A stretch of DNA of 64,000 bases, taken from assembly GCA_027923505.1 (NCBI GenBank), contig BROI01000005.1:186001-250000 (forward strand), written 5' to 3'. Numbering within the stretch: the first letter of the stretch is position 1; each line of letters starts with the position of its first letter. Origin of the DNA: Mayamaea pseudoterrestris. Lineage: Eukaryota; Bacillariophyta; Bacillariophyceae; Sellaphorales; Sellaphoraceae. The notes under the pieces are model-generated. The model saw only the letters and a list, made by a program, of their open reading frames with translations, had not been told where the DNA came from and made no database searches. The position numbers were made by a program, and so were the translations under genes. This document shows, piece after piece, positions 30,218-40,675 of this stretch.

Positions 30218-32365
30218 ATGCTTCGCGTTTTGCATCTATTAGTCTCCCTAGTGACCGTGACAAGCTTTCAGGTCCCGCATACTGGAGGATCCCGACGATC
30301 ATCGCAACTGCTGCCCCTGCTCGTCGCCAAGGACATTGGAACCAACAACAAAATCAACCTTGAGCAACAAGCACTTCCATTGGCTTCTCCAAATGATGAT
30401 TCAAGTGCATTCCAGCTACTCTCTGATTTAGCCGAAGCATGCATGCTCAAGAGCGACATTCAACGAGACGCCGTCGTGGTCGATCCAAAGAATGTTGGTA
30501 AATTTCAGCAGGCATCGTCCGCGTCGAACTGGATCCACGAGCCATCGGCGTTTGCACTGCAACAAGCCTTGAGTCAAGTACAGTTGCAATACTATTCGAA
30601 AAATACTGCAAGCAAAAGCAGTAAAGAAGACAACGACAGCAAGGCAACTCAGCAGGATGCCATTGCTCGTCGAGAGGAAGCTGGCTCGTGGATTCGATGG
30701 ATGAAAAGCGTACCAAGTCCAGCCATTGTTGACCTTACCAGCGATCTCCACAACTTGCTTGACACCAACTCTACAGTCCTCAAACTGCTGGACCAAAAAC
30801 CCGACGAGTTCAAGTCTCGACTATTCTGTCGCTTGCTCCTCTTTCCAAGTGGACTCGCACTCGACGGCCCCCTCGTGGAACCTCCCAACTCGATCGTCTA
30901 CGGCAAGCTCCTCTACGGCGGCGTCACCCGCTACCGCTCGCTCGAGTCATCGACTGGCACGAGCGCGCATGTCAACAGCAAGCGCGACGGCGCCCGCCGC
31001 GCCGGCGAACGCACCGCCATGCAAGCCCACGCGCCGTGCTGGCTCATGTTTGGCGGCGCCAAGCGCATGTATCAAGCGGTCGACGTGGGACCGGCGGCCG
31101 TCTTGGAGCTGGGACTCTTGCCGCGCAAGCGGGAGCTCATTGTGCCAGTGTCGTCCGACGAAACGTATGTGGCGACGCCACCGGGCATGGTCATGATTCG
31201 CAACGTGCCGTGGTCGCCGCATGAAATGTTTGGGTTTGTGAATGAACATGAGGATCAAGATAATGATAAAGACACAAGTGAATTGGACGATATTGCTAGT
31301 GCCGCGTCCATGTCCGGAATGAAACGTAACCAAGCGTTTCAGTCTGATTTCGAGTCCAGTGTGGGTGGGTTGTCGCTGCAAATCAACGCCATTGTTCGTC
31401 GCGTCTTGGATGGTCGAGTCATGCGCCCAGCGGATGAAGGCTCTATTCAAACAAAAGGAGAGGAATGGGATTCAACGACGCAACAACTTGCCACGGCGTC
31501 CTTGGAAGCTGCCGAACTAAAGCTGCTTGGTCTGGAACCAGTGAGAGGTTTGCTGCTATATGGACCGCCTGGCTGCGGCAAGACGGCACTGGCGCGTGAG
31601 ATATCTCGAGCTTTAAAGGCAAGGACGCCCAAGATTGTCGCTGCGCCCGAGCTTCTCGATCGATGGGTCGGTGGATCCGAAAAGGCAGTACGTGCCTTGT
31701 TTGCTGAAGCGGAGCAAGAATTGGCAGTCTGTGGAGGAGATGCCACGCGATCCGCGCTACACGTGATTGTCATTGACGAGATTGATGCAGTCTTTCGGAA
31801 GCGATCGTCTGCAGAAGATACAGGTGAATCAACGCGCTCGAGCGTGGTGAACCAAATCTTGTCCAAGCTGGATGGCATTAATGCTATACCGAATGTGTTG
31901 CTTATTGGAATGACGAATCGACGGGAATTGCTGGATGAAGCATTGCTTCGACCTGGACGGTTGGAAGTACAGATTGAGATTCCACTTCCCGACAAGGAAG
32001 GCAGGAGAGAAATTTTCCAAATTCATTTCGGGCCACTGCGGAGAAATGGGAGACTGAGCCAGCCACTTTGCCGCGCAATCGATGGCAAGCTGCCGCTTTC
32101 AGACATGCCGAGCATGTACATGCGAAAACGCGACTATGTAAAGAGAAAGCTTCGAGATGTGGTGGAGTTGATTCCGTCAATCTCTGGAGGAACGTACGAT
32201 TTGGCTGCTGATTCCGTGACTGGTGGTTTCTCCGGAGCCGACATTGCTGGCCTAGTACGTTGCGCTGGGTCCATTGCTTTAGCACGAGCCAGAATAGATG
32301 GAAGTGGCATTACGGGTATGCTAATAACGCTAGAAGATGTCAAGCAAGCGCTGGCAGAAGTATGA
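30218..32365 (+). CDS. NSF-like single-AAA ATPase with plastid-type presequence
   Basis: 715 aa, single exon. The start (MLRVLHLLVSLVTVTSFQVP) is a signal peptide ending in VTSF, then a Ser/Arg-rich stretch: a diatom bipartite plastid presequence is likely. Residues about 170-360 resemble the NSF N-domain region (NVPWSPHEMFGFVNEHEDQ). The AAA domain has Walker A GPPGCGKTA (about 449), PELLDRWVGGSEKAVRALFAEAEQE, Walker B VIVIDEIDAVF (about 515) and LLRPGRLEVQIEIPLPDKEGR, closest to the D1 ring of NSF. There is no second AAA domain, so it is about one ring shorter than NSF. A basic insert (MYMRKRDYVKRKLRD) lies in the lid. It possibly remodels membranes or SNARE-like complexes in or around the plastid. 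Confidence 0.82.
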   Translation: MLRVLHLLVSLVTVTSFQVPHTGGSRRSSQLLPLLVAKDIGTNNKINLEQQALPLASPNDDSSAFQLLSDLAEACMLKSDIQRDAVVVDPKNVGKFQQASSASNWIHEPSAFALQQALSQVQLQYYSKNTASKSSKEDNDSKATQQDAIARREEAGSWIRWMKSVPSPAIVDLTSDLHNLLDTNSTVLKLLDQKPDEFKSRLFCRLLLFPSGLALDGPLVEPPNSIVYGKLLYGGVTRYRSLESSTGTSAHVNSKRDGARRAGERTAMQAHAPCWLMFGGAKRMYQAVDVGPAAVLELGLLPRKRELIVPVSSDETYVATPPGMVMIRNVPWSPHEMFGFVNEHEDQDNDKDTSELDDIASAASMSGMKRNQAFQSDFESSVGGLSLQINAIVRRVLDGRVMRPADEGSIQTKGEEWDSTTQQLATASLEAAELKLLGLEPVRGLLLYGPPGCGKTALAREISRALKARTPKIVAAPELLDRWVGGSEKAVRALFAEAEQELAVCGGDATRSALHVIVIDEIDAVFRKRSSAEDTGESTRSSVVNQILSKLDGINAIPNVLLIGMTNRRELLDEALLRPGRLEVQIEIPLPDKEGRREIFQIHFGPLRRNGRLSQPLCRAIDGKLPLSDMPSMYMRKRDYVKRKLRDVVELIPSISGGTYDLAADSVTGGFSGADIAGLVRCAGSIALARARIDGSGITGMLITLEDVKQALAEV

Positions 32366-32672
32366 GGAAGGTGCTGCCACCTGAAGCCCCCTCGCATATC
32401 GATCAATATGGTCGGTAATAATTTTGACGCGATCAACATAACATATTAATAAAGCTAAACAAAGTTCGGAAAATTCCAAAAGCCCGGTGCGAACAGTGCA
32501 TCTCTGAATTTGAAGAAAATCGCTCCTCGCTTATTTAGACAAACGTATGAGCTTTTTAGTCGTCACATAATTTAACTGTAATCTTACGTAGCATGTCCGG
32601 ATTAGTCTTGCATGAAAAAATTCTTCTATCTATTGAACACTCTGTAACGTTTTTAGTGGGGTATTTAGGCAA
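32366..32672. other. Convergent intergenic region
   Basis: 307 bp, AT-rich, holding the 3' ends of the AAA gene and the HSF gene. An AATAAAGC-type polyadenylation-like sequence occurs near 32448. Nothing else seen. Confidence 0.35.
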
Positions 32673-34726
32673 TCAAGTATCAAAGAAACTGCCCATTGAC
32701 CCCGAATCCTCATCGTCATCTTCCTCATCCGACTGATCGGCTTGCGATCGCTTGTTTCGTTCCAAAGGTACTGGGATACTGGTTCCTCTGGGAATAGGGG
32801 GGATGGGACTACATTTGTAAAAATCTGGATCAGATTGTGGATCTCCAGGCTGCCGTGTGCCTTTACCATTGACTCGAGTGCGCCGCATTGTGAACGCAAG
32901 CTCGGGCCGTCCTCGCAAAAAGTTGGGATTGTGGTAAGCTCCTTTATCCGCCAAATTTTTAGTAATTCTCGAGAAACCATACATGTGCAATTGACGCTGG
33001 AAAGAAGCATATCTTGATTGATTGAAATGGACTGGACTCAGCTCATTCACAAATCGGTTGACGTCGCGGACAATGAATGCTCGGCCATGTGGGAGCCATG
33101 ACATGACATCAGTCTCACCATCTGCTTCCAACTTGTCCAAAATGCGCTGCAGCCTAAGTGGAAAAGCTGCATGGATGCTATTAAGGTCTTTTGACAAAGA
33201 ATCCGCTTTAGGTTGACTCGCCTTGAGAGCTTCCATGGTGAGTGGCTGCCCTGCAGTGCCTGCAAGTGCTAACACTTTGGCAACAGGTACTGGTGGGGTG
33301 ACTGCCTTCTTTTGAGCTGCTGTTCTGGTGGCACGCATTGAGGCATCCACCTTTTTATGTGCAACCATTGGCAGTGGTGGGAAGTCACCTAGATTTGGCT
33401 CCTCTGTGGGGTTGCCAGCTGTACGAATACCATTCCCATTCACCTTCTCTCGTTGCATGCGCTTGGCAAGAAACTTCTTGCCTCGCAGAAACAGGGGATG
33501 GTAGTATGACTGTTGGTCTGGTCCTGGTCTGCAAAGCCTATAAAAAATGTTGAGACAAGGTGAGCACAGTTTCTCCATGACTGAAACTGTCAAAGTTGTT
33601 ACATCCAAAAAATGGCTCACCTCTTGAAATGATACAGGTTCAATTGACGAAGAAAGGAGCTCTTTTTAGTCATTACGAAATATCTTGGTAACACTACATC
33701 CACGAATTCCTTTTGTTTGAAGATTTTGAAGGAGCGACCGTGAGGAAGCCAGCCGAAAATGTCGCCGTTTCCTTCCGACTCAATTTGGTGCAAAGTCTCA
33801 TGCAGCTTCAACGGAAAGGCCCAGCTCGTAGACGAGAGTGCAGGCGTCCCTTCAATGGTATTAGTTGCGACAATGTGTTCCAGTTCTCCGTGCTGTGGCG
33901 TTTCCTTGGAGTAGTCGCGATAGTCGTGACGAACGAGCAGCCGCTTCGTCTGCCTCTCACTCGTCACGGCAATAGGCGGCAGCTTCCTGTAAGTCGAAGA
34001 GTCGTCTATAGTCTTTCTTTTGATAGGCTGCGCCGTCTCGTGTATCTGCGAACTTATGCGGGCGAGCATATCAATGGAAGTGCTGCGGTGCACCATAGTG
34101 TCTGGGCGAGCGCCAACGCTCGAGCTGCTCACCACCATGGCTGGTTGCGGCATCATGTCCGAGACTTGCTGCTGCTGTTGTTCGACTTGATCCCACGTCG
34201 AAGGAGGCACAATGACTCCAGTGCGAGCTTGTAGCTCGTTCGGACTGGTCGTGTAAATGCCCAAGAGCGCAATGGAAGCGCAAAAGTTCTCCTCCGCAAC
34301 GACGAGTCCTCCGATCGAAACGTTAAACGGAAGAACTTGAATGTTTGGAGGAACTAGTAATCTCAATCGTTCAACATCGACAGACATGAGTTCCAAAGGT
34401 TCGTCGCCTGACGTGGGTTTTGCCGGCACTCCCAGCTTCACTTGAATCTGCAAGTCGTTCTGCTGCAGAAGCATCCGCATCGTGACGGCGGCACGATCCA
34501 GGGCATCGAGAACGGCCTTTGCTGCCGTGACTGTTGCATCATTCGCGGCAGACTGAAAGTTCGCGTCAATGCCAAAACCGACGAAGCTTGCGAGGGTAGT
34601 CGAAGGCATAGCTTCGATGGATGCTACTGCATCATCAGAGGCTGCCGGTGGCGTGCGCGAGAGTTGCTGAAACGCTGCAATAGTTGCAGCAGTCTCGTCC
34701 TCCCCGCCACTTTGATCGTCATTCAT
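32673..34726 (-). CDS. Heat-shock-factor-type protein with two HSF DNA-binding domains
   Basis: Two exons: 34726-33621 and 33537-32673 (83-nt intron, GAG/GTGAGC to TTATAG), giving 656 aa. The first HSF domain (about 304-400) is split by the intron: FPLKLHETLHQIESEGNGD, WLPHGRSFKIF, KKSSFLRQLNLYHFKR joined to LCRPGPDQQSYYHPLFLRGK. A second HSF domain (about 494-600) follows in the same frame: FPLRLQRILDKLEADGETDV, WLPHGRAFIVRD, RYASFQRQLHMYGFSRITK and GAYHNPNFLRGRPEL. The tail is acidic (DEEDDDEDSGS). The N-terminal 300 residues are Ser/Ala/Gln-rich. HSF proteins bind DNA as trimers through one such domain each; I see no obvious HR-A/B coiled coil. It probably acts in the nucleus. Confidence 0.85.
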
Positions 34727-35469
34727 AGTCCTATTACGTAGCTAGACTGTAAGATGCGATAAGCAATATAATAGTGTAGAAGGAGCACAAAGGATCCGAG
34801 TGTCGGACACTTTCTTCGGATGGCTCCAGCGCGATGCGAAACGAACCGTCCGTAAGGTGAGAACCAAGCGCCGCGCGCAATAAGTTGAAGAAAGGAACCA
34901 ATCAAATCCAAGGATGACAGAATGGATGGACGCTGTGCACCGACGTTCGTGCGATGACAGACGTCCTGTTAGCTAACAGATCCATCCAGGCGAACTTGCA
35001 AGCTAAAGAAGCACGGTGCAGTCAGCAACGAAGTACCTAACGTAGCCAAAATGGATGCGAGTACAGTAGTAAGTAGTTATATAAGTAGATATACAAGACT
35101 ACTACCGTATGTATCTACAAAATTTCTACTTAAAAAAGCCGTACCAGACAAGTCGAAAATTGCGCTGAAACCTTGTCGTGGGCAAAGCTGACAAACCAAG
35201 AGCGGTCGAGACCTGAAAAAGAAGTGAACTCAACAATTTCTTCAAACAAACGTTTGAACAAAATGGATACTTGGTCAAGCGACATCTTCCAAGGCACTGT
35301 GCCAGTCGACTACACTCTTTCAAGCACCTTGTAAACCAGCATCAGCTATAAAAAACATTACAACAGCAATACAAACGGTAGAACAGTCTCGATCGCAGCT
35401 GGCAGCTGGTCTTGCAGTGCATGAGCAGCTTCTTCTTTTGCTTCACATCATCCGGGGGCGCCGCTGATT
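34727..35469. promoter_or_regulatory. Upstream region of the double-HSF gene
   Basis: 743 bp without a recognised gene. A perfect 14-bp palindrome CTGTTAGCTAACAG lies at 34966-34979, and a 13-nt inverted repeat AGTGTC-G-GACACT near 34799. A TA/AG-rich stretch (35069-35110) repeats short AGTAGTA-like units. The right part must contain the 3' UTR of the RING gene. Confidence 0.4.
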
Positions 35470-36357
35470 TCAATTGGCAGCGCTAACACCAACAGCGTCG
35501 GCATCATCCACTGCACTGACCGCCTCTGAACGCGCTTCCTCAGCATTTTCAACAATTCCATTCTCCACGTCATACGGATCAACAATAAAGTCTCGGCGAC
35601 AGCAAGGACAGAGTGGTCCGTCGCGTTGCCGCAGCAGCCACTGCTCAGCGCATTCCACATGAAACACGTGCTCGCAGAGCTTGTTGGACGACCAAACGAC
35701 ACTGGAACCGATTTCGTAAGGCGTCAAGCAAATGGTACATGTTCCTGCCACTACTCGTTTGGAGCAGCATGGCTCGTCCATGTAGAGACCTGCCGCTGGG
35801 ACACGGATTGCCTTGAAGGATTCCTCATCGTCACTCTCCTGGTCCGTGTACGGATCATTTTTAGTCTGCATTTCGTCGGTCATTCTCTCCACAAAGTCTT
35901 CTTCCTTTAAAGTCTAGTGTCAACGTGAAAAATACGATTGTAAGAGAATACTGAGTTCAAATTGCGGTCCATAATTCCAAGGCTCGGACAGTATCTTGCT
36001 GCGCGCCATCCAGGTTCGTACCAATTTGACGGGCACCATGAGCTGCATAATCCTCGCCTTACGCTCCTCCAAGTACTTTCGTTTCGCCGCCAATGACTCG
36101 GCTCGATTCACTTGCGTCGACTGCTCCAACACGGTCCTCATTCGTTCGGACTCCAGCCGCGCCAGTCGCTGCTCGCGTCGCGACTCAAAGTAGCAGCGAA
36201 TGTAGTAGAGTAATGGAATGACAAAGCAAAAGGCGAGGATTGACAAGTACAAGACGGTAAAGATGAAGCGGCCTCGATCTGCAGTTGATTCATTTTTTCT
36301 GTCTTGAAGGAACCTTGCTGCGAGTTGGTGCGCGCTAATGCTGTCGTGATGCTCCAT
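35470..36357 (-). CDS. Single-pass membrane RING-H2 E3 ubiquitin ligase
   Basis: Two exons: 36357-36022 and 35913-35470 (108-nt phase-0 intron), giving 259 aa. The start at 36357 (MEHHDSISA) is the first ATG. A membrane helix at about 34-52 (FTVLYLSILAFCFVIPLLY) is followed by a basic amphipathic stretch. The splice joins MVPVKL to TLKEEDFVERMTDEM, restoring a sequence pattern common in diatom membrane RING proteins. The RING-H2 finger spans about 171-217: CTICL, CEHVFHVEC, then W and CPCCRRDF. It probably ubiquitinates membrane or cytosolic substrates; the target is unknown. Confidence 0.82.
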
Positions 36358-36794
36358 GATATTATTGACTCTTTCGACAGGCACTTGAGCTTGTACCGGT
36401 AGTATAGTCAGCTGAGCACAAAATGGTAACTAGAGAAAACAGGAAGCAAGGAAGGTTTCGACAAAACTGGAGACCAGGGTTTGCAACAGAACCCACGCGA
36501 GATGAAAGCAACCAAGCAGCTGCGCGTTTCAGTCTTTTCACGATCTTTTCAGTCACGAGTGAAGACGCTCGCCAATTTCTCGCGCCAAAGTTGAGCCAAA
36601 AGATACGCTTCGAACTGCGTGCGTCAGCTCGCACCTTGGGGCATATCAAGAGCCACTGGCAGCAGGCGTCAACTTCGACGAAGCTCCACAGCCGAGCTCG
36701 CTTGCATCGGATCCGATCTCAACTGCTGCCGCTTGCTTGCGATACTTATCTTTCTTGGTCTTCTACAACTTGACAGTAAATACATAGAACTACC
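36358..36794. promoter_or_regulatory. Divergent promoter RING / Mpv17 with TACCGGTA
   Basis: 437 bp between start codons. A perfect TACCGGTA palindrome lies at 36394-36401, 37 bp upstream of the RING start. Open frames on both strands here look like noise. Confidence 0.45.
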
Positions 36795-37659
36795 ATGAAG
36801 CTCTCCAGTATTCTCTTTGTCTCATCCTGCGTGGTTGTCTCTGCCTTTGGCGTCAACCCATCGCCTGGTCTCTCCGCCACCAAGGCGTTTAGCCCCGCCT
36901 TTCGAACCACCACGAGTTTGGATAGTCCGCTCTTTCGCGACGTGAACCGCGTCCGTGGAGGTGCCGTCCCGGGATGGGCCGCCTACAATGACGCGCTCGA
37001 CCGAAAGCCGCTGGTGACCAAGGCCATGACTAGTTTGGTGGGATGGGGTCTTGGAGACATTTTGGCCCAGGTAAGGAGAATGGGTTCGCAGGGCAGCAGT
37101 ATTTTGCAGTTGCTGGTCTTCCGAGTGCTGCCAAAGGCTTGATTAGTTTGTAGCAAAGAGGAAGCTAGAATTTGAGTCTCCATATTGAAGCTTTATGTCG
37201 TTCAGTATCTCACGACTTCTTCCTCTTCGCCTTTCCTCTCAACAGATCTTTATCAGCGGAGGTCCCTTCGACTGGAAGCGATTCATTACGCTCTCAGCCT
37301 TTGGTCTCCTCTACCACGGACCATCGGGCCACTACTTTTACAACTGGCTCGACAAGCAAATCCCAGGAAAATCCGCCAAGGATGTTGCCAGCAAGGTTGC
37401 CATTGACCAAATCTTTTGGTGCCCCATCTTCATGACTGTCTTTTTCACCTACCTTGGCCTCGTCAATGGCGACTCCCTCGCCACCATTGCCAACAAGATC
37501 AAGGTTGATCTTCTTTCCGCATGTCAAGCAAGCTGGAAGGTCTGGCCCATTGTCCATGCCTTCAACTTTAGATTCATCAAGACCCAGCACCGATTGGTCT
37601 ACCTCAACTCGATCCAGGTTGCCTTCAACATGTTCCTCAGTATCTTGGGATCAAAGTAA
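36795..37659 (+). CDS. Mpv17/PMP22-family membrane protein with plastid-type presequence
   Basis: Two exons: 36795-37070 and 37246-37659 (175-nt phase-0 intron), giving 229 aa. The N-terminus MKLSSILFVSSCVVVSAFGVNP is a signal peptide ending at a VSAF site, the ASAF motif of diatom plastid import, so a plastid membrane is likely. The body is a typical Mpv17 protein: YNDALDRKPLVTKAMTSLVGWGLGDILAQ, GPFDWKRFITLSAFGLLYHGPSGHYFYNWLD, then WPIVHAFNFRFIKTQHRLVYLNSIQVAFN. The four membrane helices are as expected. Family members form small-solute channels in mitochondrial, peroxisomal or plastid membranes. Confidence 0.9.
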
Positions 37660-38100
37660 TTTAATGAAGTGTAATGGTGTTTGGCGAGTTGGCTTTGCTG
37701 TCAACTTAATGTTATAATAAGCGCTATAAGTTACAAATAGCAATGTTTCTCTGTATGCGCCTGCATGAAGCTACCGTAGCTAAGACGTTGAAAGTCGCTT
37801 GGATATACTTTCTTTCTGCTTCTCGTTGCTTGACAAGAAATTGGCAGCAAAGCTAATAGTGACCTGCAAGTATTCTCTGCCGAGGGACTGGTGTCTTGAA
37901 TAATGGACGATGTACGGTATATACTGCTCGGCAGCTACAACACCACGCAGGTGGACAGGCAGAAAAGGACGCAGGTAGATTCACTAGAGAGAGCCGAAAA
38001 TGTAAGCCAGTTCTTATAACACGCATCAAGCGTTTCACTTCATCCTCCTAAAACTTTCGCTGGACGTTTTTATAATCCTATTAAATACTAGTGAGGTATG
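37660..38100. other. Convergent intergenic region Mpv17 / TFB1
   Basis: 441 bp. A short palindrome CTACCGTAG at 37771-37779 is the only motif noted; no gene is evident. Confidence 0.35.
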
Positions 38101-40144
38101 TTAGCTTTCCACCGTCACAAACCCTCCGCCGCCACTGCTACCACCCCCACTTCCTTCTCGATGAAGTTGAAAGGCCCAGTCAAGTTGACGCATTATAGGT
38201 AAAAGCATCTTTCGCATTGTTTCTCCGGTATCTGTCTGTGGAAGCTGATTCCGCATTTGTTCCATTTCGCGGTAGAAGCTTTCCATGCCGCGAACAATGC
38301 GCCCAATTTTCTCAGTGGTAGTAATATGCTGGTCACTGATCTTTCGCAAGCCGTAAAAGTGACGAAGAAGTTCCGACGATCGTCCAAAGTACAGTTGCAG
38401 ATTGTTTCGGAACTCCTCGGGTAGCTTCTTGACAGCTTCCAACGAGGCTTCCTCGGTTTTTGAATCGTTGACCATTTTCTTAGTCAAGGCAGCCAAAAGT
38501 CCTCGACCCAATGAAGCTGGAGGGAAGCAGGATGCAGGCAAAACATCTTCCAAGTCAGTTGATTTTGCCACCGTTCCTATTTGCGCCGCCACAGAGTTGG
38601 CAAATGCGATATGTAGCCGAACAGCTTCTTGTTCCGCTTCCGGCGACTGATCAGCCGTTTCCTTTCCTCTTAGCCCAGAATAGTAAGCTTCTACATTGCT
38701 GAGCGTTAATTGTTCATATTCCTGGTGCACGCCAAGTCCAGCCGCATGATCTGCATCTCCTTCGCTCGCCGACGCAAAGGCGACGAGATTTCGCATCTCC
38801 TTATCCAAGCCGCCACCAGCGTTTGCGTCTTGGTCACCATGCAGTACTTCGTTGACGCTCTTCCTTGCCACCTGCTGCAGGTCCGAGCCCGCCACTGCGT
38901 CGTCTGGATGTAAAACCATGGCCCAATGACGATTGTATTTTTGAATGACGCGAGCGCCCTTGCCGTCGTCGGCCTGATTGGGTGGAAAATTGTCCTTTGG
39001 TTCAAGCAAATGCCCTCGTTCCGTTTCAAACGTGCTCGCCAAGTCAAACTGTCCACAAGCCAGCCGCCGACCCCACGCGCGGCGATTCGTATCTCCAGCA
39101 GCATTTGCATCCGCCGCTTGCTGCTTTTTAATCTTTTGGTCGTAGCGTGAAAACAAGTCATCCGTACCGACTGCTGCCGCCCGCGCTTCCTGCTCCTCCA
39201 CGGAAGGTCCTGCCGTCTTTTTCGGTCGCTTACTTTGATTACTTGCCGGATCCGCATGATTCCTAGCCGCCTCGCCCATTCGTCCGCGATCGCGATGAAA
39301 GTATTCGCTTTCCAAATACTTGCGCCAAAACTGCTCATCCGACAACTCGAGCGGTACCTTTTCTTCATATGCCTGCAGTAGAGATGTAAGTGAAAGTGCA
39401 TAAGTAACCACAAAGAAAGTATCTACCCAAATATTTCAGTCGCTAGCCAGTACATACCTTATGCACTGCTGGATAGAGTATAAAAATTTGTCGCATTTCC
39501 TCCACGCCCAACACAATGCGGCCCGAGCTTGGCAAGTGCGACGCAAAGAAGGACGACGTTCCAGACTTGCGCACGCCCGAAATCTTGGCATACTCCTCCT
39601 CGAGCAATGACTGATGCGTTTCCCAAAAGTCGTTTTCGGCCAGTGTTTGCGTTTCGCAAACTAAATGGGAGTGTTGCTTGCGCAGGGCGGGATTGGCGGC
39701 CAAGAGCGCCGAGCGTGTCACGGCTAATACCGTAGGATCAAGATCATCAAACGCTGTAGCATTACTAATCTTGTCGTTTCTGTAAACGTCTGTCAAAGTT
39801 CGCTTCTTAGTGGCGGAGCCATTTATGTTGTCGCTGCTTCGTGAGCGCAGGAGTCGGTCGGTTATTTCGTTTCGAACGCCCTCCAAATCATTTCGATTCG
39901 CCAATTGAAAGGTCAGATTAGTCGAATTCTGCAGTATTATTTTCAATAGCGGTTTCGGATAGGTAGCTGGACTGACTTGATGCTTTGACACGGTGCTCCA
40001 TGGAATGACAGCAAGAGACGACGAAGACGCTCGAGTCTGAAAGGTCAGCTGCTCGGAGGTGAGCGTCAAGGCGCCTTGCTGCTTTTTGTGCAATACATTT
40101 TCGTACGTCAATTTATTCTGATCGACATTTATAGATTCGGCCAT
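38101..40144 (-). CDS. TFB1: TFIIH core subunit p62 / TFB1
   Basis: Two exons: 40144-39458 and 39372-38101 (85-nt phase-0 intron), giving 652 aa. TFB1 (GTF2H1) is a structural subunit of TFIIH, used in RNA polymerase II initiation and nucleotide-excision repair. The PH-like domain (about 10-105) has ALTLTSEQLTFQTRASSSSLAVIPWSTV and LLKIILQNSTNLTFQLAN. Two BSD domains follow: LAENDFWETHQSLLEEEYAK and, across the splice, VHK-AYEEKVPLELSDEQFWRKYLESEYF. The C-terminal third is helical with LQLYFGRSSELLRHFYGL and ends in a Gly/Ser-rich tail. The region between DLFSRYDQKIKKQ and RVIQKYNRHWAMVL also fits the family. Confidence 0.9.
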
Positions 40145-40675
40145 GGTTTTGCAAACACTTTTGTAACACTAAGCCAATCGAAGAAGAAGAAAAGTGATGG
40201 CAGATCGTTTTTGTTTGGTCGTCGCGTTCCGTCGAATCCCGACACATTTAAGTGGTGGTACGATCTTTTCAGTACCGGTACGATTGCAGTTATGCTTGAC
40301 CAAACGGGATCACCATGAGTCTATATGATCTCTATACAACTCTTCTCGTCAACATCAGTTGTGTATATGTAGATGCTGCATGTCCATTTTTCTTTTACAG
40401 GTTAATGTAGTTTAGGAAATTCTTGCATAGGGCGATTTCGCAATTTGCCTGTCTCCTTGTGAAGTGGACTAACAGTAAGTCGACTATGATACCAACGTCT
40501 TTTGTGCTGGCCAAAAGTGTTTACGGCTCACAAGTGAGACCTTGGATTTCCACAAAAGACTGGTGACCTGCCTTGCACGTCCTTGTCTGTCATGGCCCAT
40601 TCTCCGCCTTTGTCAGTCGGTGCCCAGTTGGCGATCTGCATTGGCTCAACATTCGGCGACGATCAATTGTGTACC
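40145..40675. promoter_or_regulatory. Upstream region of TFB1 with TACCGGTA
   Basis: 531 bp between the TFB1 start and the 3' end of the next minus gene. A perfect TACCGGTA lies at 40273-40280, 129 bp upstream of TFB1. No gene recognised. Confidence 0.45.

Noticed and set aside
33540-33620. Two separate HSF genes instead of one
   Set aside because: The first ORF ends inside the HSF fold, and a GT-AG intron joins it in frame to the missing half.
36362-36649. Minus frame upstream of the RING gene
   Set aside because: Different frame with random composition; lies in the divergent promoter.
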